DNA of 25,924 nt from CAZTLE01 sp964614415 (GTDB lineage: Bacteria > Bacteroidota > Bacteroidia > Flavobacteriales > Flavobacteriaceae). Location of the stretch: the NCBI GenBank assembly GCA_964614415.1, contig CAZTLE010000034.1, positions 1 through 25,924 of the forward strand, written 5' to 3'. The notes beneath the pieces are model-generated. The model saw only the letters and a list, made by a program, of their open reading frames with translations. It ran no database searches and had not been told where the DNA came from. This document shows positions 6,462 to 14,737 of this stretch, piece by piece. Every line of letters begins with the position of its first letter. Within the stretch, counting starts at the first letter, position 1. Position numbers and translations under genes: made by a program.

Positions 6462-8587
6462 TTTATATTCGCCACCTTTCCGCGACGAATGTTGCTAAGC
6501 TTCAAATCTTGCAACACACTTACGGCTTCTTCCACATAAATGTCTTTGCTCAGGTTCTTATGCCAGCGCTTGCGTTTCTCTCTAAGCGTAGTGTCCTGAC
6601 GCATAAGCTCCACTTCGTAAGGAAGAGATCGATAGCTTAGGCGGTTATCGTACTCATCGATCGCATCAAAACGCTTGGTTTCTTCTTTTCTGCGGTCAAT
6701 TTCGGCCGTATAGTCAGCCAGGTTAAGGTTGACCGAAGTCTCGTCGCGTCTCTCCTTGATCCAGCGTGCATTTTCTTCAATAAGCTTGAGCTGTGCACTT
6801 TGCGCCATGCGCTCGTTGCTCTTTTGAATGGTTTCTTCGTAATCGATATAACCGTCCCAAACATCATACTTCGCAGGACTGATCTTATCAAAAGGTAGCG
6901 GGTTGTCGTAATCGCGCTCTCCCACATCGATATAGCTGTACCGATCCGGCATGATCACGTCACTCTTAACACCTTCCAACTGAGTAGACCCTCCGTTTAC
7001 GCGATAGAACTTCTGAGTAGTGAGCTTCAGGGCTCCCATATCTCCGAGATCATTCTTTCTTAGCCATTGGTTAAGATCTACTAGATTTTGCACGGTACCT
7101 TTCCCATAAGACTGCTTGCTTCCAATAATTATAGCACGTTTGTAATCCTGCATGGCTGCAGCAAGGATTTCAGAAGCTGATGCTGAAAGTTCGTTTACCA
7201 GGATCACTAACGGACCGTCCCAAACAACCTCGTCGTCCCGATCTTCCAACACCTCTTTCTTCTCACCGTTCGATGCCACCTGAACTACAGGTCCTTCTTT
7301 GATAAACAAACCGGCGATATCTACTGCAGTACGCAGGGAACCTCCTCCGTTGTCCCTCAAATCGAGTACCAGTCCTTCCATGCCTTCTTTCTTGAGACGT
7401 GTGATCTCTTTCTTTACATCGCTGGCAGCATTTCGGTTCTTGTAGTTAGACATATCGAAATAGAACTGAGGCAGGTTGATCAATCCGAACTTGCGGTCTT
7501 CCTTACTGATGACCGTCGACTTGGCATACGTCTCTTCCAGTTCTACCACATCGCGGGTAATTGTCTCCTCCTCTACACTTCCATCCACGCGCTTAACGGT
7601 AAGCGTCACTTTGGTGCCTTTGGGCCCCTTAATGAGTTTTACGGCGTCATCTACACGCATTCCAACAATGCTCACAGGTTCTTCTTCATCTTCCTGTTTC
7701 ACTTTCATGATGATATCCCCTACTTCCATGTGCTCACCGCGCCAAACGGGACCACCGCTAATAACTTCCACTACTTTGATGTAGTCATTCTTTTTCTGAA
7801 GTCGGGCACCGATACCTTCCAGTTTCCCGGACATACGCAGATCAAAACGATCTCTGTCCGGTGGTGCGAAGTAGTTTGTATGAGGATCGAATTCTTCCAC
7901 AACATTGTTCAGGAACACGGCAAAATAGTCTTTGCGCTCCAGGTCGTCGGCGAACTCGTAATATTCTTCCAATGAAGTTTGTGCAGTCTCTCGTGATTTC
8001 ACCTCCAACTCGGCATTACTTTTTGCGGTGTAACCTTCTTCAGATTCAACCTTTTGGCCTTCTTCCTCAATGAGATCGTAGTAGTTACCGATCGTAGAGA
8101 ACTTAAGCTGCAATCTCCAGCGCTCTTTGAGTTCCTTCTTGGAATTGGCATAGGGCAGATTGTCATAATCTACGTTGATGCTTTCCTGAATGCCGTAATC
8201 AAAAGGTTTTGACAACACGTCCACATAGATCTTCTTGGACTCCTCAAGGCGCTCAACATAGCGACTGTATACGAGGTTAAAGAAGGTAAGGTCTTTGTTA
8301 AGAATCTGATCGTCTATTTCGTTGCGATATGCTTTAAAATCTTCAATATCCGAAGCGAGGAAATATCGCTTCAACGGATCCATGGCATTTATAAAATCGT
8401 CAAACACTCCCTGTGAAAAGGTGTCATCCATATCCTTGGGATCGTAATGCCCTTTCTCAAGCACATAGGAGATAAGATCTATCAACAACTTATCCTTATC
8501 CGGATCATTAAATTCTTTGGTGGTGAAGCTGCAGGATGCTGCCGCTACAAAGGCCGCCAGAAACAGGACCTTAAAGTTCTTTTTCAT
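6455..8587 (-). CDS. prc: Carboxy-terminal processing protease, Prc/Tsp type (S41)
   Basis: The 710-residue periplasmic serine protease trims C-termini of envelope proteins. The frame is open to a TTG at 8605, but the ATG at 8587 gives MKKNFKVLFLAAFVAAASC, a clean lipoprotein signal, so I start there. Order (numbering from 8587): N-terminal helical domain to about 250, PDZ at about 254-345 (KLEGIGARLQ onward), then the S41 catalytic core. The nucleophile is in the SASASE motif at about 468-473 and the general-base Lys is about 496 in SYGKGTVQ. The remaining 130 or so residues match the long C-terminal extension of Tsp rather than the short CtpA form. Length is normal for the long class. Confidence 0.95.
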   Translation of the reverse strand: MKKNFKVLFLAAFVAAASCSFTTKEFNDPDKDKLLIDLISYVLEKGHYDPKDMDDTFSQGVFDDFINAMDPLKRYFLASDIEDFKAYRNEIDDQILNKDLTFFNLVYSRYVERLEESKKIYVDVLSKPFDYGIQESINVDYDNLPYANSKKELKERWRLQLKFSTIGNYYDLIEEEGQKVESEEGYTAKSNAELEVKSRETAQTSLEEYYEFADDLERKDYFAVFLNNVVEEFDPHTNYFAPPDRDRFDLRMSGKLEGIGARLQKKNDYIKVVEVISGGPVWRGEHMEVGDIIMKVKQEDEEEPVSIVGMRVDDAVKLIKGPKGTKVTLTVKRVDGSVEEETITRDVVELEETYAKSTVISKEDRKFGLINLPQFYFDMSNYKNRNAASDVKKEITRLKKEGMEGLVLDLRDNGGGSLRTAVDIAGLFIKEGPVVQVASNGEKKEVLEDRDDEVVWDGPLVILVNELSASASEILAAAMQDYKRAIIIGSKQSYGKGTVQNLVDLNQWLRKNDLGDMGALKLTTQKFYRVNGGSTQLEGVKSDVIMPDRYSYIDVGERDYDNPLPFDKISPAKYDVWDGYIDYEETIQKSNERMAQSAQLKLIEENARWIKERRDETSVNLNLADYTAEIDRRKEETKRFDAIDEYDNRLSYRSLPYEVELMRQDTTLREKRKRWHKNLSKDIYVEEAVSVLQDLKLSNIRRGKVANIKN

Positions 8588-8770
8588 TAATCGCATATCA
8601 GTCAACTTTTTTGAACGTCTAAGTTATATAAAAAACCGTGCCATGAATTTGTAATGATACTAATTTTTTGTTAAACGTACAATCTTCGTAAGTGCTTTAA
8701 ATAACAGCATTTATCGGCAAAAATTGCCTTATCACACAGTTGATGATCTTTTAAAATATCCACCTTGGAA

Positions 8771-8801
8771 TTTGGATGGTATTAATCGTATTTTAGCTGT
8801 G
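8771..8801 (+). promoter_or_regulatory. Promoter of surE
   Basis: TTTG at 8771-8774, a 19-base spacer and TAGCTGTG at 8794-8801 fit the Bacteroidetes TTTG-N19-TAnnTTTG pattern with one mismatch. The predicted transcript starts near 8806, which excludes the upstream TTG start and supports the ATG at 8817. Confidence 0.55.
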
Positions 8802-8816
8802 CAAAACGATGAACCG

Positions 8817-9593
8817 ATGGCCATAGAACGACCTCTTATCCTGGTAACAAATGACGACGGCATTACCGCGCCCGGAATCCGAACACTTATCGACGTTATG
8901 AATACGCTGGGCGATGTGTATGTGGTGGCACCCGACTCCCCGCAAAGCGGCATGGGACACGCCATTACGGTGAACGATACTATCTTCTGTGACCGGACAG
9001 TAGTGGACAAAGATCAACCACAAATTGAATACAGTTGTAGCGGAACACCCGCCGATTGCGTCAAATTGGCAATGAATGAGATCTTAGACCGAAAGCCCGA
9101 TCTGTGTGTGAGTGGAATAAATCACGGTAGTAACTCCTCTATCAATGTGATCTACAGCGGTACTATGAGCGCCGCCGTAGAAGCAGGAACCCGGGGGATA
9201 CCGGCTATTGGATTTTCCCTTTTGGATTATTCCATGAATGCCGATTTCAGCCATATCAAAAGTATGGTGCGACAAATTGCTTCCGAATGTCTGGACAATG
9301 GCATGCCCAAAGGTGTTGTGCTTAATGTCAACTTTCCCAAACTGCGGGAGGAAGAGTTCAAAGGTATTCGCGTTTGCCGACAGGCCAATGCGCATTGGGT
9401 GGAGAATTTCGACAAGCGGACCAATCCGTTTGGTCGGGAATACTACTGGCTTACAGGCGAATTTATCAACGAGGATGGCGGCCAGGATACCGATGAATGG
9501 GCCCTGCATAACGGATATGTTTCGGTGGTTCCCGTACAATTTGACCTGACCGCACACCACGCAATTCAGGAAATAAATTCATGGCAATTATGA
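8817..9593 (+). CDS. surE: 5'/3'-nucleotidase SurE
   Basis: The 258-residue protein removes phosphate from nucleoside monophosphates in the cytoplasm. It opens with RPLILVTNDDGITAPG; Asn12, Asp13 and Asp14 with Ser44 (APDSPQSGMGHAIT) form the metal site. CSGTPADCVKLA and VSGINHGSN are further family signatures. The frame extends upstream to a TTG at 8724, but those 31 codons show no SurE homology and lie over the promoter. The ATG at 8817 gives the usual family length. Its stop overlaps the next start as ATGA. Confidence 0.95.
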   Translation: MAIERPLILVTNDDGITAPGIRTLIDVMNTLGDVYVVAPDSPQSGMGHAITVNDTIFCDRTVVDKDQPQIEYSCSGTPADCVKLAMNEILDRKPDLCVSGINHGSNSSINVIYSGTMSAAVEAGTRGIPAIGFSLLDYSMNADFSHIKSMVRQIASECLDNGMPKGVVLNVNFPKLREEEFKGIRVCRQANAHWVENFDKRTNPFGREYYWLTGEFINEDGGQDTDEWALHNGYVSVVPVQFDLTAHHAIQEINSWQL

Positions 9594-9883
9594 ACACTGG
9601 AACCGAGATTATGCGGGGGTTTGTCGTAGGCCTCATCTTTAATTCCGTTGGAATTATTCTCTGCACTTTTATCATCTCACTCATAAAAGGAACGGAATTT
9701 GTAGAAACGTTCACCATGTATAAAGATTCGGGAAATCTATGGATGATCATTTCCCTGGGAGCACTTCCAAATTTGATCGCCTTTTTCGGTTTCCTCAGGA
9801 TCAATAGAGAACACAGAGCACGTGGTGTGCTCATGGCAACTTTCGTAGCTGCTATCGTCACTTACGTGATTTATTTTATTTGA
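9590..9883 (+). CDS. Small three-helix membrane protein between surE and lpxB
   Basis: The product is 97 residues with three predicted membrane segments (about 9-32, 50-70 and 79-97) and a short basic loop, INREHRARG. The family is not recognised. The start could be the ATG at 9581 (3 residues longer) or at 9590, which forms the classic ATGA 4-bp overlap with the surE stop. I prefer 9590. It ends 1 base before lpxB, so it is translated between two housekeeping enzymes and is probably co-expressed with them. Confidence 0.8.
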   Translation: MNTGTEIMRGFVVGLIFNSVGIILCTFIISLIKGTEFVETFTMYKDSGNLWMIISLGALPNLIAFFGFLRINREHRARGVLMATFVAAIVTYVIYFI

Positions 9884-9884
9884 A

Positions 9885-10997
9885 ATGAAATATTACATCA
9901 TTGCCGGAGAAGCATCGGGGGACCTGCACGGTTCCAATTTGATCAAGGCCCTGAAAAAACAGGACCCGGATGCCGACGTGCGGTGCTGGGGCGGTGATCT
10001 TATGACCCACGCCGGTGGGGATGTGGTGAAGCATTACCGCGATCTGGCATTTATGGGATTCATCGAGGTATTCCTCAATCTTGGAACCATCCTTCGAAAT
10101 ATTTCATTTTGCAAAAAGGACATTGAGGCGTTCGATCCGGATATCATTGTGTTTATCGATTATCCGGGGTTTAATCTTCGCATTGCCAAATGGGCCCGGA
10201 AAAAGGGCTATCGCACCCATTATTACATATCCCCTCAGATATGGGCCTGGAAGGAAGGCCGCATAAAGAGCATTAAGCGCGATGTGGATGCTATGTATGT
10301 GATCCTTCCGTTCGAGAAGGACTTTTACGAAAAGAAACACAACTTCCCGGTGCATTTTGTGGGTCACCCGCTCATCGACGTGATCTCCAAACGGGAACTG
10401 ATCGATCCGCAGGAATTCCAAAAAGAGAATGGGCTCGATGACCGACCTATCATCGCCCTGCTTCCCGGAAGCAGGAAACAGGAGATCCGGAAAATGCTGA
10501 AAGGAATGTTGTCCGTTGTATCTGATTTTCCCGAATATCAATTTGTGATTGCCGGGGCACCCAGTCAGGAAGAATCCTTTTACCGTCCTTTCCTGGAAGA
10601 TAGTAATGTGCATTTACTGCTCAACAAGACACATGACCTGCTAAGTGTGGCCCACGCAGCCCTGGTGACCTCCGGCACGGCAACGTTGGAAACAGCGCTG
10701 TTTAAGATCCCACAGGTGGTTTGCTATAAAGGAAACCGTATTTCGTACGAGATCGCCAAACGTGTTATTAACCTGAAATATATCTCGCTGGTGAATCTCA
10801 TTCTCGATAAACCGGCAGTGACCGAATTGATCCAGGCCGACTTCAATACACAACGCCTAAAAGAGGAACTCGCGAAGATCCTTGACCCCTATCAGCGGGC
10901 CGTATTGTTTTTGGATTATTACGATCTGGAAGTGGCTTTGGGTGGTAAGGGTGCCAGCAAGAAGACAGCTGCCTTGCTTACGGGAAACACGACATAA
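9885..10997 (+). CDS. lpxB: Lipid-A-disaccharide synthase
   Basis: This 370-residue glycosyltransferase (GT19) joins UDP-2,3-diacylglucosamine and lipid X to form the lipid A disaccharide at the inner membrane. Visible signatures in order: IIAGEASGDLHGSNL at the N-terminus, DYPGFNLRIAKWA, SPQIWAWKEGR, ILPFEKDFYEKK, FVGHPLID, LLPGSRKQEI and TSGTATLETALF. The length is normal. It starts 1 base after the preceding small gene. Its last 20 bases overlap the 3' end of the opposing membrane-protein gene. Confidence 0.96.
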   Translation: MKYYIIAGEASGDLHGSNLIKALKKQDPDADVRCWGGDLMTHAGGDVVKHYRDLAFMGFIEVFLNLGTILRNISFCKKDIEAFDPDIIVFIDYPGFNLRIAKWARKKGYRTHYYISPQIWAWKEGRIKSIKRDVDAMYVILPFEKDFYEKKHNFPVHFVGHPLIDVISKRELIDPQEFQKENGLDDRPIIALLPGSRKQEIRKMLKGMLSVVSDFPEYQFVIAGAPSQEESFYRPFLEDSNVHLLLNKTHDLLSVAHAALVTSGTATLETALFKIPQVVCYKGNRISYEIAKRVINLKYISLVNLILDKPAVTELIQADFNTQRLKEELAKILDPYQRAVLFLDYYDLEVALGGKGASKKTAALLTGNTT

Positions 10998-11337
10998 CCC
11001 AGTATACCTTAGGTTCCAGCGCAGGAAGAAACTCAAAAAACGGAACGGACACGAATACAAGGGTTAACAGAATGACCATTGCTTTCATCCAGAGCGCATA
11101 GCGCTTTTCTTTAGGCCCTGCCAATCCTGCATTGTTTTCAGGAATTAGAAACGGACTTACCACATAGTGTTCCTCGCTCTTTTCCAGGGCAACCGGAACA
11201 GGAAGCTTTCTTATATAAGCCACTATTTTATAAATAGCGATACCAAGAGCTACTAAGAATACGTAACCCAAAGCCCATTGTGCATTGCTATCAAGATAGG
11301 CGATAAAGAAGAATCCAGAGTCCGGTATTGAAACCAT
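10978..11337 (-). CDS. Two-helix membrane protein of unknown function
   Basis: The product is 119 residues from the ATG at 11337. A TTG at 11355 would add 6 residues. Membrane segments lie at about 20-42 (ALGYVFLVALGIAIYKIVAYI) and 84-105 (MKAMVILLTLVFVSVPFFEF). They are separated by a polar loop of about 40 residues. I do not recognise the family. It converges on lpxB with a 20-bp 3' overlap and diverges from the NlpC/P60 gene, with 60 bases between the starts. Confidence 0.75.
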   Translation of the reverse strand: MVSIPDSGFFFIAYLDSNAQWALGYVFLVALGIAIYKIVAYIRKLPVPVALEKSEEHYVVSPFLIPENNAGLAGPKEKRYALWMKAMVILLTLVFVSVPFFEFLPALEPKVYWVMSCFP

Positions 11338-11340
11338 GGT

Positions 11341-11372
11341 TTTTCCTGTTTTCAATAAATATACTACATTTA
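11341..11372 (+). promoter_or_regulatory. Possible promoter of the NlpC/P60 gene
   Basis: TACATTTA at 11365-11372 is one base from TAnnTTTG, and TTTT lies at 11341-11344, 20 bases upstream. A start near 11379 would leave a leader of about 19 bases. Weak evidence. Confidence 0.25.
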
Positions 11373-11397
11373 TACAACCTTTTAAGTCTACACCTAC

Positions 11398-11892
11398 ATG
11401 AAAAAGCTATGCCTGTTGGCAGTGCTTCTGCTTGTTCTGACTTCCTGCGGAAGTTCGCGCAAAACGACCGATACGGTCGTTATAGGAACCTCTACCTCCG
11501 TTTCCAACAAAAAAGCCGAAAAGATCGTACGTCATGCCAAAAGTTTTGAGGGTACCCGCTATAAGTTTGGGGGTACGACGAGTTCCGGGATGGACTGCTC
11601 CGGCCTTATGTATGTTTCTTTTAAAAAGGAGAACATCGACCTGCCCCGTATCTCGCGGGACATGGCAACTTTGGGACGGCGTATTTACATTGGGGAGCTA
11701 AGCCTGGGGGATCTCATCTTTTTCCGAACATCGAAGAAAGGTACCGGGATCAACCACGTGGGCCTGGTGGTGGAAGCACGTAACGGAAAAGTGCGTTTTA
11801 TTCACTCTACCTCCTCACGGGGTGTGATCATCTCCTCCCTGTCTGAACGCTATTGGCGGGATGCCTATGTGCTCGCAAAGCGGGTGATTTAA
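11398..11892 (+). CDS. NlpC/P60 (C40) peptidoglycan hydrolase lipoprotein
   Basis: The 164-residue lipoprotein (lipobox LTSC, Cys17) should cut the gamma-D-Glu-diaminopimelate bond of cell-wall peptides in the periplasm. The catalytic set is complete: Cys67 in MDCSGLMYVSF, His120 in INHVGLVVE and His136 in FIHSTSSRGV. The core (about 38-164) covers most of the protein, with a short Ser/Thr-rich linker after the lipid site and no targeting domain. As I recall, this gene usually sits beside lpxB and comEC in flavobacteria. Here comEC lies 5.8 kb away, beyond the minus-strand operon. Confidence 0.93.
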   Translation: MKKLCLLAVLLLVLTSCGSSRKTTDTVVIGTSTSVSNKKAEKIVRHAKSFEGTRYKFGGTTSSGMDCSGLMYVSFKKENIDLPRISRDMATLGRRIYIGELSLGDLIFFRTSKKGTGINHVGLVVEARNGKVRFIHSTSSRGVIISSLSERYWRDAYVLAKRVI

Positions 11893-11934
11893 GGAAGTTT
11901 CTTTATTGCTAACGATCTTCTTAAGCCGAGACTG

Positions 11935-12714
11935 CTATTCGTTTGACTGAAGTACGGTGATCTTCCGATTTCCTTTAAAAAGATCCGAATACTGAATGAC
12001 TTCCAGGGGAAAATACTTCTTTAAAATTGATTTGTATTTAATTTGAGGATGATATGGTAGACTGATCTTTGTAGTAACATACATTTCATAGTACGTATTT
12101 CCCATTTTAAGAAGACCCTTGAGCATTTCGTCATCCTGAAACTGATCGTTCTTGACCGTAAGAATTACTTTAAAGCATTTGAAGCCGTTGAGAATCTTTG
12201 TGTCATTTCGATGTTCTTCCAAACTTAAAATATCCGAGTCATTTCGATATGGTATTTCCAATCCGCGTTTATAAAGCACATCTGGAGTGCGCCAGGATTG
12301 CATTGAATATGTACTGTCCTTAAGATTTATAAGCATATGATCTTCTTGCCACTTATCAGCTCGAATCTTTTCTACTCTGAGCACTGTATCCGTATATATA
12401 AGTTTCGTCTGAACCTTAAAAGCCTCATTTCTTTGAGGATCAACTGCTTCAGAAAATGAAGGGAAACTGCTGTCGAAAAGCTCCAATCTCTGCTTTCTTT
12501 CTGACTCACTAAGAAATGGATCTTTCAAAATTTCAAGTCTCAAAATGGAATCCATCAAATGATCCATCAATTTTATTTCTTGATCATATAATTCCTGATC
12601 TACTATATGTTCTTTGGTAATGAATGTTATGGAACCCGAAGAGGTAGAAACAGAATTCTGGGAGAAGCAACCAATAGAATTCAGTAGTAATAAATTGCAT
12701 ATCAAGATTCTCAT
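11935..12714 (-). CDS. Secreted protein of unknown function, faintly GLPGLI-like
   Basis: The 259-residue product begins MRILICNLLLLNSIGCFSQ. This reads either as a signal peptide cut after FSQ or as a lipoprotein signal with Cys16. After a charged helical region (about 40-100), the second half has alternating beta-type segments, including ILNGFKCFKVILT and YEMYVTTKISLP. That pattern loosely recalls the flavobacterial GLPGLI family, but the defining motif is absent, so the family is uncertain. It is the last gene of the minus-strand operon, 10 bases after the microprotein gene, and converges on the NlpC/P60 gene. Confidence 0.75.
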   Translation of the reverse strand: MRILICNLLLLNSIGCFSQNSVSTSSGSITFITKEHIVDQELYDQEIKLMDHLMDSILRLEILKDPFLSESERKQRLELFDSSFPSFSEAVDPQRNEAFKVQTKLIYTDTVLRVEKIRADKWQEDHMLINLKDSTYSMQSWRTPDVLYKRGLEIPYRNDSDILSLEEHRNDTKILNGFKCFKVILTVKNDQFQDDEMLKGLLKMGNTYYEMYVTTKISLPYHPQIKYKSILKKYFPLEVIQYSDLFKGNRKITVLQSNE

Positions 12715-12724
12715 GGTAATGTCA

Positions 12725-12850
12725 TCAAGTTTTAGAATTGCTTATTAAATATTTCAAGAACCTGTATAATACAATACCAAAAGCGACTAGCAATATAAAA
12801 TTCAAGATCGTCCATACCATTAATCCCAAATCATACGTGATCAATTCCAT
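12725..12850 (-). CDS. Unlisted 41-residue single-helix membrane microprotein
   Basis: The ATG at 12850 opens 41 codons ending in TGA at 12725-12727. The product starts MELITYDLGLMVWTILNFI and forms one hydrophobic helix at about 10-36, followed by a basic tail (RFLKYLISNSK), the charge layout of an inner-membrane protein with its tail inside. The gene fills the gap between two secreted-protein genes (33 bases after one, 10 before the next) in the same orientation, as expected for an operon member. The N-terminal pattern loosely resembles the opening of ATP-synthase b subunits and other short flavobacterial membrane proteins, but it is far too short to be subunit b. No function is assigned. 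Confidence 0.55.
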   Translation of the reverse strand: MELITYDLGLMVWTILNFILLVAFGIVLYRFLKYLISNSKT

Positions 12851-12883
12851 CTTTATTCCGGTTTTATTTGAGAATGAAATTAG

Positions 12884-13657
12884 TTAATAATATTTTTTTG
12901 ATGTTGCAATAAAATAGACTTCCTGAAATAAAACGGTACTTCCCAAAGGTTCCAAATCAGACAGGTAAATCACTTCCGCGTTCCGCAATCGTTCATAGGT
13001 TTCGAGGTACTCCTCCCTCGAGGTAAACTTCCTGTTCAAATTAATGAATCTGTTGTCACTGTAGATGGTGCTATCTTTCAAAATCCGATTGTAGGTCTTG
13101 AAGTTGGAATAATACAGAAATCGAAGCATCTTCGCCCAAAGAGTTTTGGAACCGTCTCGCCATGATTCGGTGGTGTCCAATGCTTTAAATTCCTTCAAGA
13201 CTTTTTGATAGATGTCTTCTTTCCTCAACATGTTGATACTGTCTGCCTCTATAGTTTCAAACAATCTGAACCTTGAGTATTTGGGATTATCGCTTAGCTG
13301 CTTGAGATCATTGATAAACCCGGTTTTGCTATTGTCACACAACTCTGTGAGATAGGAAAGCCAGAAGACCTGCTTGTACAAGTAGGCAACCGTTGCAATA
13401 ATCTCGCTTTCTATGCCCTCGGTGGAATCAGGAAGTATTCTATTGAATTCATAGCGATACCGGACTTCTTTGTTATTACTGAAATTCTCAAAGGAATGCA
13501 TGGGACGATAGGTTACACTCTGACTGAGAAACCCTATATCCTCCGTCTGTACATTGTTGAAAGTAACAAACAAAGTATCGGTCTGCGCCCAAAGTGAGAA
13601 TTGAGTGCAGAGGCCAATAATCGTTACTGTAAGATTGACTTTCATCAACAAAATCAT
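12884..13657 (-). CDS. Secreted protein of unknown function
   Basis: The 257-residue product has a cleavable signal peptide ending LWAQ. The mature part is mixed helix and charged residues, rich in Tyr and Arg (EVRYRYEFNRI, KMLRFLYYSNFKTYNRI), with no motif I recognise. Two starts are possible: ATG at 13657, whose bases overlap the TGA that ends the paralogue scar as ATGA, or ATG at 13645, which gives a tighter signal peptide. I report 13657 because the same ATGA coupling joins the other genes of this operon. The family is unknown. Confidence 0.72.
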   Translation of the reverse strand: MILLMKVNLTVTIIGLCTQFSLWAQTDTLFVTFNNVQTEDIGFLSQSVTYRPMHSFENFSNNKEVRYRYEFNRILPDSTEGIESEIIATVAYLYKQVFWLSYLTELCDNSKTGFINDLKQLSDNPKYSRFRLFETIEADSINMLRKEDIYQKVLKEFKALDTTESWRDGSKTLWAKMLRFLYYSNFKTYNRILKDSTIYSDNRFINLNRKFTSREEYLETYERLRNAEVIYLSDLEPLGSTVLFQEVYFIATSKKYY

Positions 13658-13743
13658 TGTTTAGTTAAGACAAGAATTGTTGGCAGTACAAAATCAAGAT
13701 CATTTCCGTAACCGATCTTAACTTCAACGGGTAGTATTTTCGC
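13654..13743 (-). pseudogene. 3' scar of a fourth small-lipoprotein paralogue
   Basis: In the frame ending at the TGA 13654-13656, the minus strand reads VEVKIGYGNDLDFVLPTILV then LTKQ. The intact paralogues end KINEGNGQDFVLPTNLV then LTKQ, so the C-terminal 20 or so residues are homologous. There is no matching N-terminal body: upstream the frame runs out of phase through the end of the gene at 13724. The terminal TGA overlaps the next ATG exactly as in the intact copies. A fusion to the preceding gene disrupted by a frameshift is an alternative. Confidence 0.6.
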
Positions 13744-14188
13744 CTCGCCATGAAACTGGGTACACTACGATGCATCCGTCCTCGTCGAATATCTCGATAA
13801 TGTACGTTTCAAACATACCGTTCTTATCAAAGGGTGGATAATTATCTCCGTAATAACTAACAAGGTCGTCATGATTGCGCTCTCTCCAGTTGGCAACAAG
13901 TTTGTCTATCTCTTCGGCTTTGGTGATCTTAAATTTATGTAACTCGCTCAGGTCAAGTGTATCGGATTTCATCCCGTCTTTAAAGAGAAAGGAACCTCTT
14001 ACAAGGTGATTGAAAACTGTCCCTTTCTCACGCTCATAATAGAACTTTTTACCACGGTTGTAGGGTGCAGACCCATCATTCTCCTGAAAAACAAGATAGA
14101 TTATGTCCTTATTATCGTATTGGGCGTGAATCGGGTTAAAAGTTGACACCAGTACTGACACAAAAAAAGTGTATAGCGTTCTTTTCAT
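13724..14188 (-). CDS. Secreted protein of unknown function occupying the fourth array slot
   Basis: The 154-residue product has a signal peptide ending PIHAQ. The mature part is acidic with aromatic beta segments (DIIYLVFQEN, FETYIIEIFDEDGCIVVY). It is unrelated in sequence to the three lipoproteins before it, and I know no family for it. It starts 15 bases after the stop of the third paralogue and is followed by the 3' scar of a further copy. The end (CGT TGA) is one frame away from that scar, so a longer ancestral protein is possible. Confidence 0.7.
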   Translation of the reverse strand: MKRTLYTFFVSVLVSTFNPIHAQYDNKDIIYLVFQENDGSAPYNRGKKFYYEREKGTVFNHLVRGSFLFKDGMKSDTLDLSELHKFKITKAEEIDKLVANWRERNHDDLVSYYGDNYPPFDKNGMFETYIIEIFDEDGCIVVYPVSWRGENTTR

Positions 14189-14207
14189 TTACTGGAATTC
14201 TGATCAT
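14189..14207 (-). pseudogene. 5' scar of a fourth small-lipoprotein paralogue
   Basis: Reading the minus strand from 14207, ATGATCAGAATTCCAGTA overlaps the stop of the third copy as ATGA. It matches the first 18 bases of the third copy (start at 14737) with a single difference. The similarity then stops and a different gene starts at 14188 in another frame. It reads as the retained start of a replaced copy. Confidence 0.5.
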
Positions 14208-14232
14208 TGCTTCGTTAACACTAAATTGGTAG
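14195..14232. repeat. Junction repeat, copy 1 (partner 14725-14762)
   Basis: The 29 bases from 14195 are identical to those from 14725, and all but a few of the next 35 also match, at an offset of exactly 530 bases. Each copy spans the end of one paralogue and the start of the next. A more diverged version lies at 15250-15290. Such repeats would promote gain or loss of array units by recombination. Confidence 0.8.
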
Positions 14233-14737
14233 GTAAAGCAAAATCCTGGCCGTTACCATGGTTTATCTTAATACCATTACTATCCCACAAGTTTAAAGTG
14301 GCCGAATTGGATGAGGTTAATATGAATTCACCTACCTTACTTCTTTCGCTTACGACATCATGAATAATTACATTGTACTTCGTGGGTGTGTCAAAGATCA
14401 ATGCAACCTTAAAATTTGGTAATCCAGCGATTGAGTTTATTTGAGAAATGACAGAACCGTCTACTATATAGCTATAGCGACCAAAAACACGGTCTACAAA
14501 TGTTGTAGGCTGCAAAAAATCGCTATCCATTTCAAACTCCTCCAGCACTAACTCAAAAGAGGTTTCTCCACTTTCCCAAAACCACGTGCCAACAATATCA
14601 TCATGATGATTATTTGTATCCTTAATGTAGTAGTTGTCTGATATCCTATCCATTGGATGGGTGCCTAAAGGGTAGATGACGGTTCTAGCACAAGACATAA
14701 TAAACAAACTTGCACTAACTACTAGAATTCTGATCAT
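14204..14737 (-). CDS. Small lipoprotein paralogue, third copy
   Basis: The 177-residue lipoprotein (lipobox IMSC, Cys16) shares the array's layout: IYPLGT just after the lipid site, YYIKDTNNHHDDIVGTWFW, FELVLEEFEM, GRYSYIVDG, VGEFILTSS and the terminal LPTNLVLTKQ. The beta-strand pattern around VGTW recalls a small lipocalin-like or barrel fold. From memory it resembles the flavobacterial family DUF6705; I cannot confirm this here. It is more diverged than the other two, with a longer segment near residue 70. Its start overlaps the second copy's stop by 4 bp. Confidence 0.85.
   Translation of the reverse strand: MIRILVVSASLFIMSCARTVIYPLGTHPMDRISDNYYIKDTNNHHDDIVGTWFWESGETSFELVLEEFEMDSDFLQPTTFVDRVFGRYSYIVDGSVISQINSIAGLPNFKVALIFDTPTKYNVIIHDVVSERSKVGEFILTSSNSATLNLWDSNGIKINHGNGQDFALPTNLVLTKQ

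Noticed and set aside
8588..8605. TTG start of the Prc protease
   Set aside because: The ATG at 8587 gives a standard lipoprotein signal directly.
8724..8816. TTG start adding 31 residues to SurE
   Set aside because: The extra residues lack SurE similarity and lie over a good promoter; the ATG at 8817 gives the family start.
12725..12850. ATP synthase b subunit fragment
   Set aside because: The resemblance is limited to the first dozen residues; there is no long helical stalk and no other ATP synthase gene nearby.
13720..13732. Programmed +1 frameshift joining the gene at 13724 to the lipoprotein-like tail
   Set aside because: CGT TGA is not a known slippery site, repairing in the new frame is poor and no stimulatory element is visible. 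An inherited scar explains it more simply.
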